Of a DNA stretch of 64,000 nt, positions 9,624-16,920 are shown one piece after another. The translations under genes were made by a program, and so were the position numbers. Below the pieces are notes generated by a model. The model ran no database searches and was not told the DNA's origin. It worked only from the letters and a program-made list of their open reading frames with translations. This DNA is from Gloeomargarita sp. SKYB120. Its GTDB lineage: Bacteria > Cyanobacteriota > Cyanobacteriia > Gloeomargaritales > Gloeomargaritaceae. Positions within the stretch are counted from its first letter, which is position 1; each line of letters begins with the position of its first letter. The DNA lies in contig JANXAM010000006.1 of assembly GCA_025062155.1 (NCBI GenBank), positions 19,106-83,105 of the forward strand. Reading direction: 5' to 3'.

Positions 9624-10289
9624 ATGCAACGGTGGATAGGGTTGAGTGTCTTGCTGCTAGGGTTATGGCAACCGGTGGCCGGGGCGCAGATGAAAGAACG
9701 GGTTTTGCAAGTAACAGGCCAGGGAATGGTGACCTTGCCCACCCAACTGGCGGAAGTGGAAGTCGGAGTGGAAATTCGGGGCAACAGCGCCAACCAGGTG
9801 CAAACCGAAATTGCCCAGCGCATGAATCGCCTGGTCCAAACACTCCGGCAACGCCAGGCTGAAAAAATTAACACCACTGCCTTGAGTTTAAGCCCGCTCT
9901 ACGGCGAACGTCAGCAACTCGTTGGGTTTCTTGGTCGCAGCGCCGTTGAATTTCGCCTACCCATCCCGCAAGCAGGCGCTGTGGTGGATGAACTGATTGC
10001 CCAAGGTGCGAATCAAATCACTCGGTTACAATTCATCGCCAGCGATACGGCCCTCGAACAGGGACGCACGCAAGCCCTACAGATGGCGGTTCAGGACGCC
10101 CAACGCCAGGCCCAAACGGTGTTAGCTGCGCTCCAACTAACGCCTAAAGAGGTGGTCAATGTCCAAATTCTCAGTGCCAGCTTGCCGGCGCCCCAACCGG
10201 TAGCCTTTGCTGAACGGCGCTTCAGCACCCCCATCGTTGGCGGGGAACAGATGGTGCAGGCCCAAGTGCGGCTGGAGATTCGCTACTGA
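9624..10289 (+). CDS. SIMPL (DUF541) domain protein, exported
   Basis: 221-residue protein with a short signal peptide (hydrophobic residues 4-20, then AGAQ) and a SIMPL/DUF541 domain: [24 protein letters not shown], the helical region [16 protein letters not shown], and the C-terminal [12 protein letters not shown] strand. Family members occur in the periplasm or outer envelope as oligomers, and their role is poorly defined. It heads a plus-strand row with ycf51 (37-bp gap) and four further genes up to 13878, which may be one operon. Confidence 0.85.
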   Translation: MQRWIGLSVLLLGLWQPVAGAQMKERVLQVTGQGMVTLPTQLAEVEVGVEIRGNSANQVQTEIAQRMNRLVQTLRQRQAEKINTTALSLSPLYGERQQLVGFLGRSAVEFRLPIPQAGAVVDELIAQGANQITRLQFIASDTALEQGRTQALQMAVQDAQRQAQTVLAALQLTPKEVVNVQILSASLPAPQPVAFAERRFSTPIVGGEQMVQAQVRLEIRY

Positions 10290-10326
10290 GTTAAGCTACA
10301 AAAGGAGTCGCTGCACAAGCCGCTGG

Positions 10327-10857
10327 ATGACCATTCCCACGCCTGCTGAATTTGCCCAAGCGGCGCGCTGGGTCGGGGGATTTACCCTGGTGATGATGGT
10401 GTTAACGCTGGTGGCGTTTGCCGCCCGGTGGGGAATTCGCTTCCGGTTGGTAGGGATCACGGCCTTTTCCCTAGTGGTGACGGGGGGATTGTTTGCCCTG
10501 GGGTTAACGCCAGTGACCCGTACCGTCTTGCCGGATGCGGTGCGCTATACGACCGTGTATGACAATGGCGGCACCCAAGCGGTGATTGCTGTGCCCCGAG
10601 ACATCACCCCCACCCAGTTACGGGCCACCTTGCAGCAGGCAGCCAACGATTTGTTTTCCTACGGGCGATTGGCCAAGGGGGAACCGGTGCTGACTATCCG
10701 AGCGCGGACGTTACTGCATCCCGAACCCGGCGTCACTGAACCAGTGTATTTGGGCTATGTCCGGCGGTCGTTGCGCCAGCGGGAAGACCCAGCGATGGTG
10801 ATAGAATTAGATATTCAGGCCCTAGCGCGGGTCAACGCCAACAGTCCTGGTTCGTAG
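10327..10857 (+). CDS. ycf51: Ycf51-like (DUF2518) membrane protein
   Basis: 176-residue protein resembling Ycf51, a conserved protein of cyanobacteria and some plastids whose function is unknown. Two N-terminal membrane spans (about residues 13-32 and 40-60) are followed by a soluble domain with PDAVRYTTVYDNGGTQAVI, DITPTQLRATLQQAANDLFS and VYLGYVRRSLRQR. The ATG at 10327 gives MTIPTPAEFAQ; the frame is open upstream but overlaps the SIMPL gene. Its TAG stop is directly followed by the ATG of the alcohol dehydrogenase, suggesting coupling. Identification rests on remembered family patterns, not an alignment. Confidence 0.75.
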   Translation: MTIPTPAEFAQAARWVGGFTLVMMVLTLVAFAARWGIRFRLVGITAFSLVVTGGLFALGLTPVTRTVLPDAVRYTTVYDNGGTQAVIAVPRDITPTQLRATLQQAANDLFSYGRLAKGEPVLTIRARTLLHPEPGVTEPVYLGYVRRSLRQREDPAMVIELDIQALARVNANSPGS

Positions 10858-11949
10858 ATGGCGGAATTACGAGTGGCTCCCCGGACAGTGGTGCGGGGAC
10901 GGCGATTAATCCCTGAATACGGCGAACGGTTGCAGGCCCTGGCGCGGCGCTGGTTGCTGGTTGGGGGACCAACAGCGCTATCGTTGGTGTGGCCCCAGCT
11001 CCGGGCGGCGGGCGTCGAACCAGTACAGGTGGCGGTTGTCCAGGAATGTACAGAGGCGGTACGCCAGGAAGGGGGGCAAACGGTGGTCACAGCGCGCCTG
11101 GAGGGGGTCCTGGCCTGCGGTGGTGGCAAAGCCCTGGATGCAGGGAAGTTGATCGCGCACGACCAGGGGTTGCCGGTGGTCACGATTCCCACTTCTGGGG
11201 CAACCTGTGCTGCCTGGACCGCCTTGAGCAATATCTATTCCCCCCAGGGCGCGTTTCAGTACGACGTACCGCTACGGGCTTGTCCAGAACTGTTGCTGCT
11301 GGATTACGACCTGGTACAAACGGCGCCGGTGCGCACCCTGGTGGCGGGGATTGGCGATGCCCTGGCCAAGTGGTATGAGGCGTCGGTCAGCGCGGGCCAG
11401 TCCACTGAAACACCGGTGGTCATGGCAGTGCAGCAGGCGCGGGTGTTGCGAGACCTGCTGTTGCAGAAGGCGGCAGCGGCCCTCGCGCAACCGGGTTCGG
11501 CGGTGTGGGAGCAGGTGGTGGACGCGACCGTGCTGATGGCGGGATTAATTGGGGGTCTCGGTGGCGCACCCTGTCGCACAGTGGCGGCTCATGCCGTTCA
11601 CAACGGGTTGACCCACTGGCCGGTGACCCACCGTTGGTTGCACGGGGAAAAGGTGGCCTTTGGCATTCTAGTGCAATTGCGCCTGGAGGAAATGCAGGGC
11701 CAGCAGTTGGCCGGTGTTGCCCGCACCCAATTACTGACGCTGTATCAACAAATTGGCCTGCCCTGCACCCTGGCGGATTTGGGGTTGGGCAATGCCTCTC
11801 CAGCGGAGTTGCAAGCCCTAGCGACCTGTATCTGCCGGCCCGAGAGTGACATTCACCGGCTGCCGTTTCCGGTGACGGCGGCGCAGGTGGTGCAGGCGAT
11901 GACGACGACCACCCAGGCATGGCCTTCCCCCGTCGTACCTGCGAGCTAA
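10858..11949 (+). CDS. Iron-containing alcohol dehydrogenase, glycerol dehydrogenase-like
   Basis: 363-residue group III metal-dependent dehydrogenase resembling glycerol dehydrogenase GldA. The nucleotide site includes LACGGGKALDAGKLIAH and TIPTSGATCAAWTALS. The three metal ligands of the family have counterparts in GIGDALAKWYEA (Asp), AAHAVHNGL (His) and HGEKVAFG (His), so it should be active. The true substrate is unknown and could be a polyol or sugar-phosphate alcohol. The gene directly follows ycf51 and overlaps the next gene by 31 bp. Confidence 0.88.
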   Translation: MAELRVAPRTVVRGRRLIPEYGERLQALARRWLLVGGPTALSLVWPQLRAAGVEPVQVAVVQECTEAVRQEGGQTVVTARLEGVLACGGGKALDAGKLIAHDQGLPVVTIPTSGATCAAWTALSNIYSPQGAFQYDVPLRACPELLLLDYDLVQTAPVRTLVAGIGDALAKWYEASVSAGQSTETPVVMAVQQARVLRDLLLQKAAAALAQPGSAVWEQVVDATVLMAGLIGGLGGAPCRTVAAHAVHNGLTHWPVTHRWLHGEKVAFGILVQLRLEEMQGQQLAGVARTQLLTLYQQIGLPCTLADLGLGNASPAELQALATCICRPESDIHRLPFPVTAAQVVQAMTTTTQAWPSPVVPAS

Positions 11950-12608
11950 TTCCCAAGGCGCTGCTCGATGGGATTTGGGCCTTTCCCCCCAACCGGCAAA
12001 CGCTGGGAGGAACGAGTTATTTTCTAGCCGGACAGGTACTAGACTTACCTGGCAATGTGCTGGTGGACTGCCCGGACATCGCCTGGCAGGACTGGTGCCA
12101 GGCGCAGGGAGGCGTGCAGTATCTGGTACTGACGAACCGGGACGGGGCAGACCAAGTGGACCGCTGGCAACAGGTGTTTGAATGTCCCGTCTATACCCAG
12201 CAGCAGGAGGCGTATTTATATCCTGGGGTGTGGGTGCGGCCATTTGACGTAACGGCGGACCTTGCCCCTGGACTGACGCTGGTCTGGACACCTGGCTACA
12301 GCCCCGGCAGCAGTTGCCTCTATCTCGACCGCTTGGGGGGTCTTTTGTTTACCGGACGCCATATCCTGCCGAATCCGCAGGGGGATCTGGTTTTGTACCG
12401 CACGCGCAAGACGTTCCACTGGCCCAGGCAACAACGCAGCTTGGAGACGCTGAAAGCGTGGTTAGGCGACCGGCCCGTGCGGTATATCTTTCCGGGAGCG
12501 CACACAGGTTTTTTGCGCGGGCGGGGCTATGTCACCTTCGGTCCGGGAAGCAATTGGTATGATGAGATCAAGGGGCGTCTGACGACTGGCGTTCCGCAGG
12601 TGAGGTAG
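11919..12608 (+). CDS. Degenerate metallo-beta-lactamase-fold protein
   Basis: 229-residue protein with the overall MBL-fold pattern: GGTSYFLAGQVLDLPGNVLVDCPD at the start, PGYSPGSSCLY in the middle, GLLFTGRHILP and IFPGAHTGF towards the end. The metal-binding HxHxDH motif is replaced by TNRDGADQ, and the later histidine of the GHSPG motif is Tyr (GYSPG), so most zinc ligands are missing and it is unlikely to be a hydrolase of the usual type. It overlaps the upstream dehydrogenase by 31 bp and its TAG overlaps the next GTG start (TAGTG). It may serve as a binding or structural protein. Confidence 0.8.
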   Translation: MAFPRRTCELIPKALLDGIWAFPPNRQTLGGTSYFLAGQVLDLPGNVLVDCPDIAWQDWCQAQGGVQYLVLTNRDGADQVDRWQQVFECPVYTQQQEAYLYPGVWVRPFDVTADLAPGLTLVWTPGYSPGSSCLYLDRLGGLLFTGRHILPNPQGDLVLYRTRKTFHWPRQQRSLETLKAWLGDRPVRYIFPGAHTGFLRGRGYVTFGPGSNWYDEIKGRLTTGVPQVR

Positions 12609-13678
12609 TGACCCGTCGCTTTCTGTTTGTTGGTTCCACGCAGGCCTACAGTGGCAAGTCCACGGCCATTCTTGGGATTGCCCAGCAGTTACAGGCCCGG
12701 CACTGGCGGATTGGTTATGGAAAGCCAGTAGGCCAGAGTCAAGTCACGACCGACCCGGTGGCGTTAGACATGGATGGGCAGTTGGCGGCGCGGGTCTTGC
12801 GATTACCCCCTGACTGTCTGGCGCCAACGCTGGTGTTTTTGCAGGATTGGCTGAAATATCCTGAGCGCCTGGCCCAAGCAACTCCCCTGACGTCGGCGCT
12901 GGACAGTTATCGCAACTTGACAACCCCCGATGTCATGCTGCTGGAGGCGCCCGCCAATTTCCACGAAGGGTATTGGTTCGGGCTGGAGTTTGCCGGCATG
13001 GTGAAGGCCCTGGATGCCGCTGTCGTGCTGGTGGTGCGGGTGGAATCGCTGCTGGTGGTAGACGAATTGCTCATGGCCAAAGCGCAGTTAGGCCGACGGC
13101 TCCTAGGGGTGCTGTTGAATGCGGTGCCAACCGACCAGCCGCTGGTGTCAGAGGTCTTGGTGCCGATGCTGGAACAACGGGGGATTCCGGTGCTAGGAAT
13201 TTTGCCTCGTAGTCGGTTGTTGCGCAGTGTGCGGGTGGGCGAGCTGGCGGAGCAGTTGCAGGCTCAGGTACTCTGCTGCCCAGACCGGCTGGACTTGCTG
13301 GTGGAGCACTTGTCCATCGGAGCCATGAGCGTCAATGCCGCTCTAGACTATTTCCGCCAGGGGGTCAACATGGTGGTGGTCACCGGTGCAGGACGCACGG
13401 ACATTCAAATGGCGGCGCTGGAGGCTGCCACCCAATGCCTGGTGTTGACCGGCCCCAACGACCCGGAACCCATGGTGCTAGCCCGTGCCGAGGAAATGGA
13501 GGTGCCCATTTTGCGGGTAGATATGGACACCCTGACGGCGGTAGAAACCATCGAGCGGGCCTTTGAGCGGGTGCGGCTGCAGGAGCCGGTGAAAATTCAG
13601 TACGTGCAGCAGATGATTGCCCAGCATCTGAACCTGGAGCGATTGCTGAATTTATGGGACGCAGTCTGTCCAGCGTAA
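12608..13678 (+). CDS. Phosphotransacetylase-like P-loop/DRTGG protein
   Basis: 356-residue protein with an N-terminal BioD-like P-loop domain (GSTQAYSGKST about residues 9-19; VMLLEAPANF and AVVLVVRVES follow) and a C-terminal DRTGG domain (about residues 230-335; LSIGAMSVNAALDYF, VVVTGAGRTDIQMAALE, LVLTGPNDPEP). This two-domain layout occurs at the N-terminus of some long phosphotransacetylases and as a stand-alone cyanobacterial protein whose role is probably regulatory. It lacks the catalytic PTA domain. The GTG start at 12608 overlaps the previous stop, and its end overlaps the Trp-rich gene by 25 bp. Confidence 0.85.
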   Translation: MTRRFLFVGSTQAYSGKSTAILGIAQQLQARHWRIGYGKPVGQSQVTTDPVALDMDGQLAARVLRLPPDCLAPTLVFLQDWLKYPERLAQATPLTSALDSYRNLTTPDVMLLEAPANFHEGYWFGLEFAGMVKALDAAVVLVVRVESLLVVDELLMAKAQLGRRLLGVLLNAVPTDQPLVSEVLVPMLEQRGIPVLGILPRSRLLRSVRVGELAEQLQAQVLCCPDRLDLLVEHLSIGAMSVNAALDYFRQGVNMVVVTGAGRTDIQMAALEAATQCLVLTGPNDPEPMVLARAEEMEVPILRVDMDTLTAVETIERAFERVRLQEPVKIQYVQQMIAQHLNLERLLNLWDAVCPA

Positions 13679-13878
13679 AGGTGGGGTCGGCCTGGACAGC
13701 GCAACAGCCCACCTGGGGATGGCGGCACTTTCAGGTGAAAAATCGCAAGCGCCAGGGGCGTTTTATCTTTGTGGAGCTGGCGGCGGTGTGCGATCCCCGG
13801 GTGCGCTTTTGGGTGAATGCCCGGCAATTGGGCGACCGGAACTTATGGCAACCGGGGTGGCAATCGTTACTCGAATGA
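13654..13878 (+). CDS. TIGR02450 family Trp-rich protein
   Basis: 74-residue protein of the short Trp-rich family TIGR02450, found in cyanobacteria and some other phototrophs and marine bacteria. Motifs VGSAWTAQQPTWGWRHFQV, KRQGRFIFVELAAVCDP and RFWVNARQL with a final W..GW segment match the family. The ATG lies within the end of the upstream P-loop/DRTGG gene. The function of the family is not established. It is the last gene of the row that begins at 9624; the IS1 remnant starts 99 bp downstream. Confidence 0.85.
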   Translation: MGRSLSSVKVGSAWTAQQPTWGWRHFQVKNRKRQGRFIFVELAAVCDPRVRFWVNARQLGDRNLWQPGWQSLLE

Positions 13879-13977
13879 GCGTTTGCAGTTTGGCGATGAC
13901 TTTCGTGTAGCTAGGCCGACGAAGGTTAACATAGTTGACATATATGACAGACAACATTGGCAATCCTATCTCTAAGG

Positions 13978-14678
13978 GGTAGTCCTGTTATTGTAATGGT
14001 TAAAATAGGTGTAGTCGGATTTGGGTGAAACCATGAGTACAGTTACTTGCCCCCGTTGCCGGTCTCAAAAGATTGTGAAGTACGGTCGTATCCATAATGG
14101 AAAACAGCCATCGGCAATTTACACCTGAAGCTAGGAAGAAATACATTTCTCAAGCCCAAAGGCAACTGGTCGATAAAATGTTGTTAGAGCGACTCTCAAT
14201 TGCCGCCATCTCACGGGTGACTGGCATCTCACAATCTTGGCTGTATAAATATGTAAAGCCAAAGGCAATTTATACGTCAGAAATGATGGATATTCAGCTC
14301 GGCGACGATGAAGAGATAGAGCTGGAATGCGACGAGATAGGGTTGTTTTGCGGCTCGAAAAAGTATCTCCAATGGCTCTGGCTAGTTTTAGAGAGAAAGA
14401 CACGGATGATTGTCGCGGCCTGTGTAGAATATGGGAGAGAGTGCCAATTATTTGACAAAAACAGGCAAAATCTTATACTGATTGCTGGTCGGTTTATCGG
14501 AAGGTAATTCCGCAATCTCAACACGTCGCCAGTGCCAAGGGGAGTGGTAGGACGTCCTTGATTGAGTGCTTCAACAACACGCTTTGACAGTGAATTAGTC
14601 GCTTAACTGGGAGAACTCTGTCCTTAATATCCAACTTCATTCACCACTATAATGCATCATTACTTACATAGCACTACC
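13978..14678 (+). mobile_element. IS1-family insertion sequence remnant
   Basis: A 701-bp element bounded by imperfect 21-bp inverted repeats: the left end 13978-13998 begins GGTAGTCCTG, and the right end 14658-14678, read on the other strand, begins GGTAGTGCTA (15 of 21 identical). This spacing is close to the ~770 bp of intact IS1. The interior is a broken IS1-type transposase gene. I see no clear 8-9 bp target duplication in the flanks, so the insertion is old or its edges have drifted. Confidence 0.8.
14033..14665 (+). pseudogene. IS1-family transposase, frameshifted
   Basis: Broken transposase inside the IS1 remnant. The first frame from the ATG at 14033 encodes an InsA-like zinc ribbon (TCPRCRSQKIVKYGRIHNGK) and stops at about 14126. 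The next frame (14097-14507) carries RQFTPEARKKYISQAQRQL, the helix-turn-helix AAISRVTGISQSWLYKYVK and the first catalytic Asp in ELECDEIGLF. After a further frame change or internal deletion, pieces of the C-terminus remain (TSLIECFNNT, ISRLTGRT, FIHHYNAS), interrupted by stops. It cannot make an active enzyme. Confidence 0.85.
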
Positions 14679-14706
14679 CACAATGTCTCAATCTTATTTG
14701 AAACAG

Positions 14707-15117
14707 TTATGTATGGCTAAGCACAGAATGCTTGACACAGGCAGCAACCAGAACCCTAGATGTTTCCACGTTACTTGCTCCCCAAGGACGATAACCTAAA
14801 TGTTTTCTGCTATAAAAGCGCCCATTTGACAATGACAAAAGACTCCTAGTAGGCCCATGCCACCGGCGCCGCCGATAATCCTGCAACGTCCGCATCAGAC
14901 GCAAACCTGGCTGTATCCCAACAACTCCCAGGAGCAGCCACAGTAGAATTTGCAAATACAAAGGCGGTACATCAATACCATCGAGATTCGGCAGTTGTTT
15001 ACCCAGTTGTTGCAGTGTCCATTCCCACCACTCCTGGAATTGTTGTTGCCACAACTGAATTTGCCAAGTCCAATTGGTCTGCTGATGAGACACCTGCATG
15101 GTGCCAAATCGAGCCAT
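14707..15117 (-). CDS. Truncated Trp-rich membrane protein, possibly DUF4129-type
   Basis: 136-residue open frame with a Trp-rich amphipathic N-terminus (WTWQIQLWQQQFQEWWEW), one strong membrane span at about residues 54-73, then a basic stretch. The layout resembles cyanobacterial DUF4129-domain proteins, which continue beyond this span with a C-terminal domain that is missing here. The last dozen codons lie inside a 42-bp repeat (14712-14753) shared with two other places in the window, so the original 3' end was probably lost when that element arrived. The start is 24 bp from the divergent tRNA-Gly. Family assignment is tentative. Confidence 0.45.
   Translation of the reverse strand: MARFGTMQVSHQQTNWTWQIQLWQQQFQEWWEWTLQQLGKQLPNLDGIDVPPLYLQILLWLLLGVVGIQPGLRLMRTLQDYRRRRWHGPTRSLLSLSNGRFYSRKHLGYRPWGASNVETSRVLVAACVKHSVLSHT
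14712..14753 (+). repeat. IS-end-like repeat, copy A
   Basis: A 42-bp sequence beginning TATGGCTAAGCACAGAATGC and continuing through TTGACACAGGC. It matches copy C (63959-64000) at about 36 of 42 positions and copy B (15943-15984) more loosely, and shares AGCTAAG and TTGACAT elements with the inverted repeats of the IS630 remnant at 16041-16800. It ends the truncated membrane-protein frame. I infer a terminal inverted repeat or solo end of an IS630-like or MITE-type element. Confidence 0.6.
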
Positions 15118-15140
15118 ATTGACTATACTAGAGTCTCAGT

Positions 15141-15211
15141 GCGGGCATAGTTTAGTGGTAAAACCACAGTCTTCCAAACTGTTGTCGCGGGTTCGATTCC
15201 CGCTGCCCGCT
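15141..15211 (+). tRNA. tRNA-Gly (anticodon UCC)
   Basis: Complete cloverleaf of 71 nt. The acceptor arms GCGGGCA (15141-15147) and TGCCCGC (15204-15210) pair perfectly, with T at 15211 as discriminator. The D arm contains the AGTGG run, the anticodon loop CTTCCAA gives anticodon TCC, and the T arm carries GGTTCGATTCC. CCA is not encoded. Remnants of an excisionase-like gene and a primase lie just downstream, and tRNA-Gly 3' ends are common integration sites, but I found no second copy of the 3' end in the window. Confidence 0.95.
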
Positions 15212-15324
15212 TCCCCCAATAAAGACGCTAAAAGCCGCATCAGTCGCCACTCCAGCCGAAAGTCCCGTTAGTACACCAGCAGAAGTAGGGATTAGTACGG
15301 CACTGTAGCTGAAACTAGAAATTT

Positions 15325-15354
15325 GGGCCTAAGATGGGACTAAGGCTTAGGCCC
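15325..15354. promoter_or_regulatory. Perfect 9-bp inverted repeat upstream of small ORF
   Basis: Arms GGGCCTAAG (15325-15333) and CTTAGGCCC (15346-15354) are exact reverse complements separated by 12 nt. It ends 11 bp before the ATG of the excisionase-like ORF at 15366. It could be an operator for that gene, a stem-loop in its leader, or a terminator-like hairpin without a T run. Function is inferred only from symmetry and position. Confidence 0.4.
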
Positions 15355-15365
15355 GATGCCAGGGG

Positions 15366-15587
15366 ATGAGCAACCAAAAGCACCCAAGTCAAAAAGCCTA
15401 CAAAGGGGCTGACAAGCTTGGTGTCCACTGGAGCTGGCTTAGGGACAGGCGACGCAAAGGGGACTTCATTAAAGGCATCCAGGGCTACTGTTACAACGCA
15501 GAGCTGTGCGCCCATTGGATTGACGTGGGCGGCGATCCCGTGCTGCACCAGAAGGCGATTGATGAATACTCGGCCACTACTGGCTAA
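15366..15587 (+). CDS. Small excisionase-like or hypothetical protein
   Basis: 73-residue basic protein (MSNQKHPSQKAYKG at the start, then KLGVHWSWLRDRRRKGDF and CAHWIDVGGDP). The pattern of a short helix-turn-helix-like start, an RRRKGDF turn and a C-terminal HW-ID-GG segment resembles small excisionase or HTH proteins of cyanobacterial mobile elements, but I do not recognise the family firmly. The position 155 bp after a tRNA-Gly and before a primase remnant supports an origin in an integrated element. A perfect inverted repeat lies just upstream. Confidence 0.45.
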   Translation: MSNQKHPSQKAYKGADKLGVHWSWLRDRRRKGDFIKGIQGYCYNAELCAHWIDVGGDPVLHQKAIDEYSATTG

Positions 15588-15652
15588 GTCGCCGCGCCAG
15601 GGGCGTTGCGCCGGCCGCCTAATGAGAAACATGCCCCCCGCCAGCATCCTAA

Positions 15653-15951
15653 GGGGGCAAACTTACTAAGGAATCAAAAACAACCGACAAGTTACACCCG
15701 TCTGGCCCCCACCATCCCTGTCCAGTGTGTGGCCGTGTGAAAGACGGGGATTGCTGCACCACAGATGGTACCCTACTGTTGTGCCATACTTACCGAGATT
15801 TACGGGTTGGGATACCATCCAGGGCCACAACGGGCAATTGTGGAAGTGTGTCGGCATCACGGAAACGGGTGCGGGGTGGGGCCAGTTTATCCCACAACCC
15901 GAACCTTGGGTGAAACCCTACCGCCCGGTTGGGGAGACGTACTATAGCTAA
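15653..15951 (+). pseudogene. Primase zinc-finger remnant of a mobile element
   Basis: The frame open at 15653-15913 encodes HHPCPVCGRVKDGDCCTTDG and then LLLCHTYRDL, a CxxC...CxxxC-type zinc-binding pattern like the N-terminal finger of cyanobacterial plasmid or phage primases (DUF3854-type proteins). It has no start codon after the stop at about 15650. The following piece continues in another frame (GHNGQLWKCVGITETGAGWG) to 15951, where repeat copy B supplies the end. I read it as the 5' part of a primase gene with a frameshift, its remainder lost. The family link is from motif memory. Confidence 0.5.
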
Positions 15952-15984
15952 GTACAGAATGTTTGACATGGGTGACGGCTGAAA
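15943..15984 (+). repeat. IS-end-like repeat, copy B
   Basis: Begins TATAGCTAAGTACAGAATGT followed by TTGACATGGG. It matches copies A and C best over the first 28 bp. It lies about 55 bp before the left inverted repeat of the IS630 remnant, which carries a related AGCTAAG...TTGACAT pattern, and it terminates the primase remnant. Confidence 0.55.
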
Positions 15985-16040
15985 TCCCTGAGCTGCCAGC
16001 CCTAATTCCTGTCTGTCCGCGACAAACTGACTGTTTTTAG

Positions 16041-16800
16041 CTACAGCTAAGCTGACAAAGTTTGACATACAAGACAGACAGCTTCATCCACGAGAGAACG
16101 TAGGTTCCGTTTGGTTAAACTCCACGCATGGTTGACCCACCGTTTTATCAATCGGATTCAAATCAGGTGAATATCTTGGTAACTAAACCAAGCGACACCC
16201 AGCCGCTTCCACGACCTGTCTCACCGCCGCATGGCTTTCCCAGGACTTATCCTGGTAAAAGATAATAGCCTATCCAAGTAAATGGTTCCATCACATGCCC
16301 TGATAGGTAAGCCGCCATCATGCTAATTCGTTTTTCGGCGCCCAACTATATTCATCAATATCCCGGTAATCCACGCCAGATTGGTCCATATAGACCACCC
16401 GCTCTGGCGGTATTCACCATAAGCCCGTCGCTCTTAGAAATACGTTTTTTTGTGGGTATAGCGTATAGCCTATCTTTTTCAGGGCCTTCCAAATCGTGGC
16501 ACGGCTGACACCGAAGTGAGCGGCCATCTCCCGCTGAGTCAGGCCGGGGTTGGCATCCACAAACTGCTGAAATTCTTCTAAGTCTTTCAGCTTATGACGA
16601 TGGCCTTTTTGATAGCCTTCCTTGGGGTGAATGTCTCCCGTTTCTGACCCTCGTCTGAGCTAGCGTTGTACCGTTCGATAAGCTGACGTTTAGGAACTGA
16701 CTGACTTCCATGATGGTTTCTACCGCCTTATTGTCTGGGCATTTTCTCACTCCCTAGCAACACGTTCATCATATGACAAACTTAAAAAGCTTGGCTATAG
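16041..16800 (-). mobile_element. IS630-family insertion sequence remnant
   Basis: A 760-bp element with 30-bp imperfect terminal inverted repeats: left 16041-16070 (starts CTACAGCTAAGC) and right 16771-16800 (read on the other strand, starts CTATAGCCAAGC), about 22 of 30 identical. The left end is followed inward by the 3' end of the transposase gene on the minus strand. TA dinucleotides at both edges fit the TA target of IS630 elements. At 760 bp it is shorter than typical ~1.1-kb members, so interior sequence has been lost. Confidence 0.8.
16050..16772 (-). pseudogene. IS630-family transposase, decayed
   Basis: Minus-strand transposase fragments in several frames. From the 5' end there is a helix-turn-helix region (NPGLTQREMAAHFGVSRATI, then WKALKKIGYT), a short catalytic-core piece (VVYMDQSGVDYRDIDEYSW) holding one Asp, and a late piece with YSPDLNPIDK and WSLTKRNLRSLVDEAV near the expected Glu. 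Frameshifts, stops and missing blocks separate them. This is diagnostic of the IS630/Tc1-mariner-like family, and the gene is not functional. Confidence 0.85.
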
Positions 16801-16920
16801 CATTTTGAACGGGAGAATGACATTGATAGGCTCCCGACTGCCAGCACTCTTTCGCTCTAGCTGGTGTAGGGAATTTGTTCCGCCTCTCTTGCTTATCCTA
16901 AAATCCCTGTTATCTCCAAG

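Noticed and set aside
15141..15211. Attachment-site duplication of the tRNA-Gly 3' end
   Set aside because: I found no second copy of the tRNA 3' end within the window, so a complete integrated element cannot be delimited.
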